Source: an uncultured Pelagibacteraceae bacterium (GTDB taxonomy: Bacteria; Pseudomonadota; Alphaproteobacteria; Pelagibacterales; Pelagibacteraceae). Taken from it: a stretch of 64,000 nucleotides of DNA. The position numbers and the translations under genes are program-made. The notes below the pieces were generated by a model. That model saw only the letters and a list, made by a program, of their open reading frames with translations, did no database searches and was not told where the DNA came from. Numbering within the stretch: position 1 is the first letter of the stretch; every line of letters starts with the position of its first letter. The stretch covers positions 1 to 64,000 of the forward strand of contig CACHDJ010000001.1 in NCBI GenBank assembly GCA_902578525.1. Direction: 5' to 3'. This document shows, piece by piece, positions 46,191-56,568 of this stretch.

Positions 46191-49100
46191 ATAATTCTTT
46201 TTTAAGTTCTAAATCTACGGCATCAATTCTTTTAGTATTTTTTGCAAATGCTAAATACATTGATGGAGTAACATATAGAGTAAAAAAAGTAGAAATAATC
46301 ATTCCACCTAGGATTGTTGAGCCTACTGCTAATCTTGAACCTTCACCAGCTCCAGGACCGATATTTCCTATGACAAGAGGCATCATTGCGATCATTGTAC
46401 TAAGTGATGTCATAATGATAGGCCTAAATCTTACTGCACAAGCTTCTTTAATGGCAGACTCAATGTTTTTACCTGTAGTTCTAATTTGATTTGCATAATC
46501 TACAATTAAAATACTATTTTTTGTTGAGATACCTATGAGAATGATTAAAGCAATTTGAGAAAAAATATTTATTGAGCTATTCAGAAACAAAATAAATACA
46601 AGTCCCCCAAAAATAGCTAAAGGTACAGTTAGGACAATTATAAAAGGGTGGACAAAAGAGTTAAATGTTGCAGCCATTACTAAATATGCAGTTAATAAAG
46701 CCAAAGAAAAGATTATAAGCAGCTCATTACTAGTCTCTTTTATTTCTTCTGATTTGCCTTTCCAAGTAATTTGATTTTTAGGTGCAGAATCAGCCATTAC
46801 TTTTTCAAAGAATTTAATTGCTTCTGTTAATGTATAATCTTCGTTAATATTTGCTGATATTGTAACAGCTCTTTGTCTATTATACCTTGCTAATTGTTTC
46901 GCTGAGCCTTCTTCTTTAAAATTAACAAGATTCGCTAAAGAAATTAATTTTTGATTGGTTTCTGAACGTACAAATATTTTCGAAATACCATCTTTATTTC
47001 TTCTGTCAGATAAATATTGTTGAACAATAATAGGGTACTCTTTACCTAGTTTATTAAATGTTGTAATTCTTTTACCACCATAAAGTGTTTCAAGCGTTTC
47101 TCCTATCGTTTTTGTTGAGACACCTAAATCTTTAGCTTTATTCTTATTAATTATTAATTTTACTTCTGGTTTATTTCTATTGTAATCAGACTCAATTCTA
47201 GAAAGGCTTTTATTTTTTCTAAGCTCTCTTATTATTTTTTTTTGAATTTCTTCAAGTTCCTCATAAGTACTTCCGTAAATTACCATTTGTACTGGTTTGT
47301 TATAATTAGAGACTCTAATTGATTGAGGAGATATTGGAAAAGCTAACGCTTGAGGTAAAGTGACGATTTTTCCAATAGCTTCTCTTAAAACTATTTGTTG
47401 TCCCTTTTTTCTATTTTTCCAGTCATCTAGTAAAGCAATAATTATAAAACTGTTATATGAATTAGCAGAACTACCAAAACCTGGCACTCTCATTATAAAT
47501 CTAGAATAAGGACTATCCTCAGCCTGCAAAAGCGGAAGCAATCTTGCCTCAACTCTTAATGCTTGCTCTTGAGTATACTCGAAAGAACTACCTTCATCTG
47601 TCGCACCAATTATTAGATATGCACCACGGTCTTCCATAGGCAAGAGTTCTTTTTTTGAAAAATTAAATAATAATATTGATGCAATAATTATAAAAATAAT
47701 AAAAATACTGACAGTTTTAGTTTTGTTTACAATAACATCTAAAGTTTCTTTATAAAAATTAGCAAAGCTTAAAAAGATTTTCTCAAATTTTTGAATGTAA
47801 CTTTTTTTTGATGTTTTTTTGTGTAAAAATTTACTTGCTAGCATGGGAGATAAAGTTAATGCAACAAAAGAAGATACAACTATTGAAAAAGATAATGCTA
47901 TAGCTGTTTCTTTAAATAATGTTCCTGTTATTCCTTCAATGAAAATTAAAGGTAAAAACACTGCTACTAAAATTAAGGTTGTTGCTATAATCGCAAAAGA
48001 AATTTGTTTAGAACCTTTGTACGCAGCAACTAATGGTGCTTCTCCATTTTCAATTCTTCTGTATATAGCATCAGTCATGATAACTGAATCATCTGTAATT
48101 ATCCCAATAGCTAAAATAAAACTTAAGAGAACAAAAATATTTATTGATAGACCAAAAATATAAAGACCTAAAAATGATGCTATTAAACTTACTGGAAGAG
48201 CAATAGCAGGAACAATAACTGCTTTAAGATTTCCTAGGAATAAATAAATTATCATCACAACTAAAATAAATGCAATTAAAAGAGTTTTATATACCTCCTC
48301 AATTGCAGCCTCTACATAGTTCGCTCTATTGAAAGATACTCTTAAATCTAATTCGTCAGGTAAAGACTTTTTTACTTCTACTATTTTTTTTTTAACATCT
48401 TTTGAAAGCTCGACTGTAGATGCACCACTTCTTGCATAAATTCCTATTCCAACAGTTTTTAAATTTATTTGATCTTTAGTTTGAGCTTTAAAAAGAGTTT
48501 TTTCTGAAACAGGGCCAAACTCTATATTGGCAACATCTGATAATAAAATAACTTTATTATCTGTTTTTTTTATTGGTAATTGTTTGATTGAATTAATGTC
48601 ATCATATGATTTATCCAAGTTTAGTGTTAGATCAATATTGTCTGCTTCAAGAGTGCCTGCTGGAAGACTTATATTTTCTCCACGTAAAGCAAATTCAATT
48701 TCTTGAATTGTTAAATTATTTGCTGCTAATCTAATTGGATCAATCCAAACTCTAATACTTAGTTCTCTTAATCCACCTACTCTTATTCTACCAACATTTT
48801 TAATACTTGAAAATTGATCAACTAAGTATCTCTCAGCATAATCTCCTAACTCAAGATCGTCCCATGTAGATGAAGATAATGACAACCACATAGTCGTTGT
48901 AAAACCTGCTGCTCTTTTGAGTATTTGTGGAGGATCAGATTCGGAGGGTAAATTATCTACAACTCTAGCAACTCTCTCTCTGATATCATTAGCTGCATTA
49001 TCTAAATCTATGCTGGTATCAAATTCAATATTAATTGTGCTTCTTCCATTTTCAGACTTTGAGTCAATGTTTTTGATACCTTCAGCTCCTCCAATAACAT

Positions 49101-49308
49101 CTTCTACAACTTGAGTAACTTCTTGATCTACAATAGATGCAGCAGCAGATTTATAATCTACTTGAATTTGCACTACAGGTGGCTGTATTCCATTTGGTAG
49201 TTCTCTTACTGGTAATTTCCAAAAAACAAATAATCCAAAAATAATTAAAATTAGCGACATTACCCAAGATACAGTCGGCCTTTTAATGCTTAATTCTGTA
49301 ATAAACAT
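46180..49308 (-). CDS. RND-family efflux transporter permease
   Basis: 1042 aa; PTVSWVMSLILIIFG start; RND TM motifs. Confidence 0.95.
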   Translation of the reverse strand: MFITELSIKRPTVSWVMSLILIIFGLFVFWKLPVRELPNGIQPPVVQIQVDYKSAAASIVDQEVTQVVEDVIGGAEGIKNIDSKSENGRSTINIEFDTSIDLDNAANDIRERVARVVDNLPSESDPPQILKRAAGFTTTMWLSLSSSTWDDLELGDYAERYLVDQFSSIKNVGRIRVGGLRELSIRVWIDPIRLAANNLTIQEIEFALRGENISLPAGTLEADNIDLTLNLDKSYDDINSIKQLPIKKTDNKVILLSDVANIEFGPVSEKTLFKAQTKDQINLKTVGIGIYARSGASTVELSKDVKKKIVEVKKSLPDELDLRVSFNRANYVEAAIEEVYKTLLIAFILVVMIIYLFLGNLKAVIVPAIALPVSLIASFLGLYIFGLSINIFVLLSFILAIGIITDDSVIMTDAIYRRIENGEAPLVAAYKGSKQISFAIIATTLILVAVFLPLIFIEGITGTLFKETAIALSFSIVVSSFVALTLSPMLASKFLHKKTSKKSYIQKFEKIFLSFANFYKETLDVIVNKTKTVSIFIIFIIIASILLFNFSKKELLPMEDRGAYLIIGATDEGSSFEYTQEQALRVEARLLPLLQAEDSPYSRFIMRVPGFGSSANSYNSFIIIALLDDWKNRKKGQQIVLREAIGKIVTLPQALAFPISPQSIRVSNYNKPVQMVIYGSTYEELEEIQKKIIRELRKNKSLSRIESDYNRNKPEVKLIINKNKAKDLGVSTKTIGETLETLYGGKRITTFNKLGKEYPIIVQQYLSDRRNKDGISKIFVRSETNQKLISLANLVNFKEEGSAKQLARYNRQRAVTISANINEDYTLTEAIKFFEKVMADSAPKNQITWKGKSEEIKETSNELLIIFSLALLTAYLVMAATFNSFVHPFIIVLTVPLAIFGGLVFILFLNSSINIFSQIALIILIGISTKNSILIVDYANQIRTTGKNIESAIKEACAVRFRPIIMTSLSTMIAMMPLVIGNIGPGAGEGSRLAVGSTILGGMIISTFFTLYVTPSMYLAFAKNTKRIDAVDLELKKELSKK

Positions 49309-50178
49309 TTATTTTTTAATAGGTTTTATTTTTCCTCGAGGTCTTACTTTTTTTAAACCTTCAGCTACAATGATATCTCCTAGACTAATTCCAGAGATTA
49401 TTTCTATATTTTCATCCCCTCTAAGGCCTGTTTTTACCTCAGTTTTATTAGCAATATTTTTATCATTAATTCTATAAACATACGATTTGTCACCTTCAAT
49501 CATTATACTCGTATCAGGAACGCTTAAAGAGTTCCTTAATTCGAATTTAACTTTTACCTCTAATAAGGATCCTGAAATTAATTCTAAATTTTTGTTTTCT
49601 ATTTTTATTCTAGACAATAGGCTTCTTGTATCCGCATTAATTCTGCTTGAAACAAAGTCTACCTCACCTTCAAAAATTTTTTCTTTATAACTTGATACTT
49701 TAACTTCAACAGGCAATCCCTTTTTTATAGATGCTGAGTAATTTTCAGGAATTTTTATATCTGAATATATTGTTGAATTATCATCTAGAGAAATAATGAA
49801 TATATTATTTGATACAAGTATGTCCTCAGTAAGTCCTGTGTATCCAAGCATTCCACTAAAAGGAGCCAATATATTTCCGCTTTTTAAATTTATTAAAACT
49901 TCTCCTTTTTTAACAAAATTTTTTAACTCCATATCTTCATAAAGGTCATCTTTTTTTATCTTAAAAGTTTTTGATTTTTTAGAAATCGCTGTACCAAAGG
50001 TTTCTATTTTTTCAGAAAATTCTTTATTTACTACCTCCGTAACTATTATCCCTGGAGGGGGTGTCTTGCTAAATTTTTTCTTAAAATGATTTCCAATCAT
50101 CGTTCTTCCTATAACTACAAAAGCTATGATTAGGAAAAATACCAATATTATAGAAACAGTTTTTGTAGATCTTTTCAT
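49309..50178 (-). CDS. RND efflux periplasmic adaptor (membrane fusion protein)
   Basis: N-terminal TM; adaptor barrel motifs; immediately upstream of the RND permease. Confidence 0.9.
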   Translation of the reverse strand: MKRSTKTVSIILVFFLIIAFVVIGRTMIGNHFKKKFSKTPPPGIIVTEVVNKEFSEKIETFGTAISKKSKTFKIKKDDLYEDMELKNFVKKGEVLINLKSGNILAPFSGMLGYTGLTEDILVSNNIFIISLDDNSTIYSDIKIPENYSASIKKGLPVEVKVSSYKEKIFEGEVDFVSSRINADTRSLLSRIKIENKNLELISGSLLEVKVKFELRNSLSVPDTSIMIEGDKSYVYRINDKNIANKTEVKTGLRGDENIEIISGISLGDIIVAEGLKKVRPRGKIKPIKK

Positions 50179-50185
50179 ATTAAGT

Positions 50186-51001
50186 TTAAATTATGCCGTA
50201 TTCAGCCCATGAGCCATCATAAATACAAGGCTGATATTTATCATTTATTAGAGAATAAGCTAGTGCCAAAACACACGCAGTCACTCCAGAACCACATGAA
50301 AAAACTATATTTTTTTCACTTAAATTTTCTAAACAAGTTTTAAAAATATTTTTAAGATTTTCTTTGCTTTTAAATGTTTTATCTTCATTCAAACATTCAC
50401 TAAAAGGTATACAAAAAGAATTTTCAATACTTCCACTTCTTAAACCTTTTCTAGGCTCTTTAATTTTTCCTTCAAATCTATCTTTGCTTCTGGCATCAAT
50501 GACCTTAAATTTTTTATCATAAATATTTTTATCAATAAATTTTTTATTTTTAACAAGCTCTTTTTTTTCAAAACATTTATAATTAGAAATTTTAACATTT
50601 GTAGGATCGCTTGTAACTTCTCTTTTTTCTTCGATCCATTTTTTTAGTCCACCATTTAGTACATGCACTAGTTTGGGACTATGTCCAAAATAAATGAAAT
50701 TAAACCAACATCGACAAGAGCTAATTACATCTGAATCATCATAAATAATTATTTCATCATCTTTTTTAATTCCCATTTTAGATACTATTTTTTCCCAATT
50801 ATTTATTTCAACTAACATATGTGGTAGGTCAGTATCCTTTTTAGAATTAGTATCTAAGTCAAAAAAAATTGCATTTTTAATATGTTGATTTTTATATTCC
50901 TCAAAACCATCTCTTTTAGTTTGAGGCATATGCCAAGAACAATCAATAACTTTTACATTATTAATATTTTTTCCTAACCAATCTGTTTCAACCAATGACA
51001 T
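50186..51001 (-). CDS. sseA: 3-mercaptopyruvate/thiosulfate sulfurtransferase
   Basis: Two rhodanese domains; FSCGSGVTACVLALA active-site loop. Confidence 0.93.
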   Translation of the reverse strand: MSLVETDWLGKNINNVKVIDCSWHMPQTKRDGFEEYKNQHIKNAIFFDLDTNSKKDTDLPHMLVEINNWEKIVSKMGIKKDDEIIIYDDSDVISSCRCWFNFIYFGHSPKLVHVLNGGLKKWIEEKREVTSDPTNVKISNYKCFEKKELVKNKKFIDKNIYDKKFKVIDARSKDRFEGKIKEPRKGLRSGSIENSFCIPFSECLNEDKTFKSKENLKNIFKTCLENLSEKNIVFSCGSGVTACVLALAYSLINDKYQPCIYDGSWAEYGII

Positions 51002-51002
51002 T

Positions 51003-51446
51003 TTATTTTTTTTCTAAATATTTTTGATGGTATTCTTCAGCTGGACAATAATTTTTTAAGAGAGATATTTTAGTTACCACTTTATCAGATAATCTATTAT
51101 CTACATCTTTTAAAATCTTTTCAGCTACTTCTTTTTGTCTGTCGTTAAGATAAAATATTTCACTTCTATACTGAGTCCCAAAATCTGGCCCTTGAGAATT
51201 TAAAGTGGTAGGGTCGTGTATTTGAAAGAAGATTTTTAAAATTTTTTCGTATGTTATAGTTTTTTCATCAAACTCAAGTTTAACAACTTCAGCATGATTT
51301 GTATTACCAGTGCAAACTTCTTTGTAAGTCGTAGTTGGAACATTACCTCCACAATATCCAACCTCAGTTTTAATAATACCCTCAATTTTACTAAATTTGA
51401 TTTCTGGTCCCCAAAAACATCCAAGCGCTAAAACTGCTATTTCCAT
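51003..51446 (-). CDS. msrA: peptide methionine sulfoxide reductase A
   Basis: LGCFWGPEIKF; VGYCGGNVPTTTYKEVCTGNTNHAEVV. Confidence 0.97.
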   Translation of the reverse strand: MEIAVLALGCFWGPEIKFSKIEGIIKTEVGYCGGNVPTTTYKEVCTGNTNHAEVVKLEFDEKTITYEKILKIFFQIHDPTTLNSQGPDFGTQYRSEIFYLNDRQKEVAEKILKDVDNRLSDKVVTKISLLKNYCPAEEYHQKYLEKK

Positions 51447-51481
51447 TGATTATGAATAAAATTAATTTACAAATTATTCAT

Positions 51482-52366
51482 ATGCTAAGTAAAAATCAAT
51501 TAGGATTTTTGTACATGTTTATGTCAATTTGTGCATTTTCCTTAATGGATGTCATTGTAAAATGGTCTGTTGATTACCCTATAGGGCAGGTTTTATTCTT
51601 TAGAGGTTTTTTCGGGATAGTCTTTTATTTTTTTGTAATTCCAAGAGAAAGACTTCATAATTTTTATCAAACAAGTAGACCAGGATTGCATGCTTTAAGA
51701 TGTATATCTGGATTGATTGCTTTAGTTGCAATATTTATAGCCTTAAGAAAATTACCTTTAGCAACAGTCGTAAGTATTTCTTTTGCAGCTCCAATTTTTA
51801 CAACTATTTTTTCAATTTTTTTATTAAGTGAAAAAGTTGGTATTTACAGATGGTTAGCTGTTATCATAGGTTTTATTGGTATAATAATTATAACTGAGCC
51901 TGGGATAAGTGAATTGAATATTTATTATATTTTTCCAATAATTTTTTGTTTGGGACTTTCTTATGTAGCAATAACAATTAGACAGCTTTCAACTTCCGAA
52001 CCTGTTTGGTTAATTTCCTTTTATTTTTCTTTATCTATAACTTTATTAAGTTTTTTAACTATTCCCCAGGGTTGGATAATGCCAAGTTATGAACATTTTA
52101 TATTATTATCTTTCATAGGTATTTTTGGAGGAGTGGCAAATTTATGGTTAAGCCAGTCTTACAAATACTCAGAAGTTTCTCTAGTAACTCCCTTGAAATA
52201 TTTAGCTTTAGTATTTGCAATATTTTTTGGATATTTTATTTGGGAAGAAATCCCAACAATTAAAACATTAATTGGAGCTTGTTTAGTAATTATTTCAACA
52301 TTAATAATTTTTAGACGAGAAATTTATAAAAAAAATATCATTACTTCAAAAACAATAAATGACTAA
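51482..52366 (+). CDS. DMT/EamA family transporter (likely ATG at 51482; ORF track starts at a TTG at 51446)
   Basis: ~10 TM, EamA repeats; upstream codons overlap the msrA start region. Confidence 0.85.
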   Translation: MLSKNQLGFLYMFMSICAFSLMDVIVKWSVDYPIGQVLFFRGFFGIVFYFFVIPRERLHNFYQTSRPGLHALRCISGLIALVAIFIALRKLPLATVVSISFAAPIFTTIFSIFLLSEKVGIYRWLAVIIGFIGIIIITEPGISELNIYYIFPIIFCLGLSYVAITIRQLSTSEPVWLISFYFSLSITLLSFLTIPQGWIMPSYEHFILLSFIGIFGGVANLWLSQSYKYSEVSLVTPLKYLALVFAIFFGYFIWEEIPTIKTLIGACLVIISTLIIFRREIYKKNIITSKTIND

Positions 52367-52994
52367 AGTTCCAAAATATTGGAATTCTGCAAAGAAATAT
52401 TTATCAAAAAAAGACAGGGTAATGTCTAAATTGATTAAAAATTACAAAAGTCCATCCGAAACTATTTTAACAACTAGAAGAGATATTTTTTTTTCATTGT
52501 GTAAAAGCATTATTGGCCAACAAATAAGTGTAGCAGCTGCTAATGCAGTCTTTTTAAAATTTAAGAAGAAATGCAATAATAAGATTAACGCTAAAGTAGT
52601 TTCAAATTTAACTTTTAATCAAATTAAAAATTGTGGTTTAAGTCGTCAAAAAGTTATTGGTATAAAAAGTTTAGCACGACAAATAATAAATAAATCTTTT
52701 AATCCAAAACTTATTTCCAATATGAATGATGAAGAAGCTATAATTTATCTATCAAATTTGAGACAAATTGGAAGGTGGTCTGCAGAAATGATATTACTTT
52801 TTACTTATAATAGATCGAATATTTGGCCAATACAAGACATTGGACTTTTAAGAGCAGTTTCTAAAAATTATAAAAAAAATTATTTACCACCACAAAAATT
52901 TTTAGCTACTCTTCAAAAAAAATTTTCACCTTATTGTTCAGTAGCAACATGGTATTTGTGGCGAAGCATAGATCCAGAGCCAATTCAGTATTAA
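52359..52994 (+). CDS. alkA: DNA-3-methyladenine glycosylase II, HhH-GPD family
   Basis: SIIGQQISVAAANAV; LRQIGRWSAEMILLF; WPIQDIGL catalytic Asp. Confidence 0.92.
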   Translation: MTKVPKYWNSAKKYLSKKDRVMSKLIKNYKSPSETILTTRRDIFFSLCKSIIGQQISVAAANAVFLKFKKKCNNKINAKVVSNLTFNQIKNCGLSRQKVIGIKSLARQIINKSFNPKLISNMNDEEAIIYLSNLRQIGRWSAEMILLFTYNRSNIWPIQDIGLLRAVSKNYKKNYLPPQKFLATLQKKFSPYCSVATWYLWRSIDPEPIQY

Positions 52995-53278
52995 TTACCT
53001 TCTACTATCTGATGATGTCTAATAGTATGGCCATTAAGAATGTTATGGGCTTCCTGATATTCTGTAGAGTCATAGCATTCTACAGCTGTTTTATAATTAG
53101 AAAATTCAACTACAACTATTCTTGGAGAGTTGATACCTTCATTAGTTCTATTTTTTCCACCTCTTACAAGGAATTTTCCTGAAAACTTTTCTATTGCTGG
53201 CTTAGCTTTAAGAGCATACTCTTTTAGTTTTTCTGTATTATTAATTTTTTCATATATACAAACCCAATAACCTTTCAT
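52991..53278 (-). CDS. DUF1330-like small protein
   Basis: MKGYWVCIYEKI...FLVRGGK...RIVVVEFSNYKTAVECYDSTEYQEA. Confidence 0.85.
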   Translation of the reverse strand: MKGYWVCIYEKINNTEKLKEYALKAKPAIEKFSGKFLVRGGKNRTNEGINSPRIVVVEFSNYKTAVECYDSTEYQEAHNILNGHTIRHHQIVEGN

Positions 53279-53293
53279 AATTTTCCTTTCTTA

Positions 53294-54184
53294 TTAATCC
53301 AACCAATCTTTAAATTTCTCTAGATTATTATTTATATATGATGGTAACTTTTTCAATTTATATTTTTCAAGCTTATTTCCATGACCTATCTTTTGTATTT
53401 TCTTATCAACTTTAAGATCATAAATTGCTTGATGATTTTTAATTAGATTATTTATTTGTTCTATAGACAAGGGATTCACATCAAATTCTCTATGATGAAG
53501 ATAAGATTTAAGTTTATGACTTATTTCTTCAGCTGATTTGATATTAGTAAAATGCCAACCACCTTCATTAATAAATTTAATATCTGAAAATTTAGTTTTT
53601 GAAAAAAAAATATCAAATCTATAAAAAGGATATTTTCTATCTTTTATATTCCTTAACCATTGAGGAGATTTTAAATATTTTTTTTTACATGATTTGGTTC
53701 CGACCCAATTATAATTAGGAAATTTTAGATTAAATTTATAATAAAACATCTCTTGATTAAAAAAAATTAATTTTTCTTTTATTTTTCTGAGATCAATATT
53801 TTTTAAATTGGGGATCTCATCAACATCTGAAATTAGTATTAAATCATCATTATCTGCTATTTTAATTCCTTCATTTATAAAATTTCTTTGACTATTTTCT
53901 CTATGAATTGCATTAAAAATATATTTTCGTGATTTTTCATCTTCAGTGTCCTCTTTATTGATTGTTTCTATTTCTTCAGGTTCTTTATCATGTATTAAGT
54001 AGATAATTTTATCTTTAAATTTTGAAAATTTTTCAGCATTAAATTTCAGACTCCTTCGGTCCCCTTTATGAGTGAAATTACTTTCAACAATTACGAAATA
54101 ATCGACCTCTTGATATAAAGTGTTAAGTCTTAGATCTAAAACTATATCCTCGTCAAAATACATAAAACAATCAAAAATTTTCAT
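53294..54184 (-). CDS. glycosyltransferase family 17-like protein
   Basis: MKIFDCFMYFDEDIVLDLRLNTL...VIVESNFTHKG...LILISDVDEIP...GGWHFTN. Confidence 0.85.
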   Translation of the reverse strand: MKIFDCFMYFDEDIVLDLRLNTLYQEVDYFVIVESNFTHKGDRRSLKFNAEKFSKFKDKIIYLIHDKEPEEIETINKEDTEDEKSRKYIFNAIHRENSQRNFINEGIKIADNDDLILISDVDEIPNLKNIDLRKIKEKLIFFNQEMFYYKFNLKFPNYNWVGTKSCKKKYLKSPQWLRNIKDRKYPFYRFDIFFSKTKFSDIKFINEGGWHFTNIKSAEEISHKLKSYLHHREFDVNPLSIEQINNLIKNHQAIYDLKVDKKIQKIGHGNKLEKYKLKKLPSYINNNLEKFKDWLD

Positions 54185-54217
54185 AATTACTTTTTAATCT
54201 TTTTTATTTTTTTTTAT

Positions 54218-54754
54218 ATGATAAATAAATTTATGGCAGACAAGTTAATTATTTCTTTTAAAGAGTATACCCAGATTGTTGAAAAACTAGCAATTGAAAT
54301 TCATAAAAATTACAAACCTACTGTTTTAGTGGGTATTATGAGAGGTGCTGCTCCGATAATTGATATCTTATCCAGAGTTTTTAAATTGCCCATAGCCTAC
54401 ATAGTAATTCAAAGTTACTCAGGTAAAGGAATAGAGGATAAACAGGGACAGCTTATGTTTGCAAGAGAAATTAGCTCGCTAGCCTCTGAAAAAGATTTTA
54501 ATCGGGTATTATTAATAGATGATTTATCAGACACAGGACTTACATTAAATAAAAGTATTGAGTGGTTAAAGAATTATGGACCTACTAAAAATTATATCAG
54601 TGAAGTAAAGACAGCTTGTTTATGGAAAAAAAAGTCTTCAAAGTTTGAACCAGATTTCTGTGCAGTAAAATTAGATTCAGACCCTTGGATTGTCCAGCCA
54701 ACTGAGCATTATGAGGAATTGAGTATTGAGGATATTATTAAAAAAAATAAATAG
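54218..54754 (+). CDS. purine phosphoribosyltransferase (xanthine/hypoxanthine type)
   Basis: PRPP loop RVLLIDDLSDTGLTL; convergent with NCS2 permease. Confidence 0.87.
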   Translation: MINKFMADKLIISFKEYTQIVEKLAIEIHKNYKPTVLVGIMRGAAPIIDILSRVFKLPIAYIVIQSYSGKGIEDKQGQLMFAREISSLASEKDFNRVLLIDDLSDTGLTLNKSIEWLKNYGPTKNYISEVKTACLWKKKSSKFEPDFCAVKLDSDPWIVQPTEHYEELSIEDIIKKNK

Positions 54755-54777
54755 GGCTAGATCTTACTAGCCCTATT
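54750..54777 (-). terminator. intrinsic terminator of the NCS2 permease gene
   Basis: Perfect 11 bp stem AATAGGGCTAG/CTAGCCCTATT with 6 nt loop; minus strand continues TATTTTTTTT; overlaps the last codon base and stop of the PRTase gene. Confidence 0.88.
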
Positions 54778-54785
54778 AAAAAATT

Positions 54786-56096
54786 TTAAGCAACTGCAAA
54801 ACTTACTACACTAAGAATTGCAATAACCCAAATAGCTGGTGAAGTAGTTGAAAACTTACCAGTAAATATTTTGATTAATGCATAAGAAACAAATGCTAAA
54901 GCAATTCCATTACTTATACTATAAGTTAATGGCATTGATATCATAGCAAGTATTGCTGGAGCAGACTCTGAAATATCGTTCCATTCTATATCTGTAATGT
55001 TCCTGATGAATAGAACAGAAACAAAAAGTAAAGCTGCACCATCTATTTGTTTTGGTAAGCTAGTTGCTAGCGGCGCAAAAAATATACATGCTAAAAACAA
55101 AACACCTATCACTAGAGATGTCATTCCAGTCTTACCACCAGCTTTTACTCCAGCACCAGATTCTACATAACTCGTTACTGTTGTTGTTCCCATCATAGCA
55201 CCAGCAACTGTACCAACACTATCGGATAACATAGCTTTATTTATGTCTTGAACTTTACCTTGCTTATCTACTTTTCCAGCAACGTTTGCAACTGAAGTTA
55301 AAGTTCCAGCTGTATCAAAAAAGTCAATAAATAATAAAGTGAATATTACTGTAGACATTCCAGCTGTCATTGCAGCAGATAAATCAAATTCGAAAAGATA
55401 TGTCATTGGGGGAGGTGAACTTGCTAAACCATTAAATTTAGCCAGGCCTGAAGCCCATGCAATAATGCTAAAGACCAAAATACCAATGATAATATTTCCT
55501 TTAACATTCATCTTTTCTAATACAATTATTGCTATAAAAGTTGCACACCCTAAAAGAACTAATGGATCACTCAAATTACCTAACTGCACTAAAGTTACAG
55601 GGTTATCAACTACAACTTCCATAATTTGTAGACCGATAATTGCTAGGAATAACCCGATACCAGCTCCGATACCTAATTTTAAACTTTTAGGTATAGAATT
55701 AATTAACCAAGCTCTTATAGGTGTAAGAGATATAATTAAAAATAATACACCAGCCACTAATACTGCCCCTAACGCTTCTTGAGGTGTGTAACCCATTCCT
55801 GCACAAACTCCAAAAGCAACAAAAGCGTTAATTCCCATTCCTGGAGCTAGTCCAATAGGCCAAGTTTTGCCGTAAAAAGCCATAATGAAACATGCCAATG
55901 CCGTTGCTAATATTGTTGCGGTATATACTGCGCCGAAATCAAAGAAACCTTTTTCGGGTCCAGCGAATTCTCCCGATAAGATAAATGGATTTAAAAACAT
56001 GATATACGCCATTGTTAAGAAAGTAGTTACGCCAGCAATAACTTCTGTTTTAAAATCTGTATTGTGTTTTTTATAATTAAAATATTTGTCTAACAT
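54786..56096 (-). CDS. NCS2/AzgA-type purine permease
   Basis: EVIAGVTTFLTMAYIMFLNP; GLAPGMGINAFVAF; 436 aa. Confidence 0.94.
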   Translation of the reverse strand: MLDKYFNYKKHNTDFKTEVIAGVTTFLTMAYIMFLNPFILSGEFAGPEKGFFDFGAVYTATILATALACFIMAFYGKTWPIGLAPGMGINAFVAFGVCAGMGYTPQEALGAVLVAGVLFLIISLTPIRAWLINSIPKSLKLGIGAGIGLFLAIIGLQIMEVVVDNPVTLVQLGNLSDPLVLLGCATFIAIIVLEKMNVKGNIIIGILVFSIIAWASGLAKFNGLASSPPPMTYLFEFDLSAAMTAGMSTVIFTLLFIDFFDTAGTLTSVANVAGKVDKQGKVQDINKAMLSDSVGTVAGAMMGTTTVTSYVESGAGVKAGGKTGMTSLVIGVLFLACIFFAPLATSLPKQIDGAALLFVSVLFIRNITDIEWNDISESAPAILAMISMPLTYSISNGIALAFVSYALIKIFTGKFSTTSPAIWVIAILSVVSFAVA

Positions 56097-56222
56097 TTGT
56101 CCTCCTAATAGAGGAAAATTATTTGATTCTATTTAAAAATACTCTCATAAAGTCTATTTTATTCACAAAATTCAACTTAGAAGTTTATATTTATGCCACA
56201 ATTATCTTGTAAAGTTAATTTT

Positions 56223-56528
56223 ATGCAAAATTTTAAAATTATTTTAATTACTTTTATTATTTCAATATTATTGCTGGGATGTCAGACGGTAAAAGAAAAA
56301 ACAGATTCTATAGTTGAGAAAGAGAACGAAAAATTAAGTAAATTTATTGGAAAATCCTCAAGCGAACTACAAATGGAACTTGGAAATCCTGATGAGGATT
56401 TTAAGAACGAAAAAGGTAATTTAGAGCTAGTCTATAATACCAAAAAATATTTAATACCGTGCGAAAGAAGATTTGAAATAAATTCAGATAATATTGTTAT
56501 AGGCTTTGTGTCTAACGGGTGTTTTTGA
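56223..56528 (+). CDS. small lipoprotein of unknown function (start trimmed to MQNFKI)
   Basis: Signal peptide and lipobox LLLGC; ORF-track start 56193 adds a non-signal N-terminus. Confidence 0.7.
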   Translation: MQNFKIILITFIISILLLGCQTVKEKTDSIVEKENEKLSKFIGKSSSELQMELGNPDEDFKNEKGNLELVYNTKKYLIPCERRFEINSDNIVIGFVSNGCF

Positions 56529-56534
56529 TTTACA

Positions 56535-56557
56535 CTTGCGAGGAGAATCCTCGCAAG
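56535..56557. terminator. perfect hairpin between convergent genes (putative terminator)
   Basis: CTTGCGAGGA-GAA-TCCTCGCAAG, 10 bp stem; U-tract weak on both strands. Confidence 0.6.
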
Positions 56558-56568
56558 CAAGGTTTTAC

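Noticed and set aside
56097-56192. Possible purine riboswitch upstream of the NCS2 permease
   Set aside because: Leader is short and lacks the conserved purine-aptamer core or a convincing three-way junction; only a GGAGG Shine-Dalgarno is clear.
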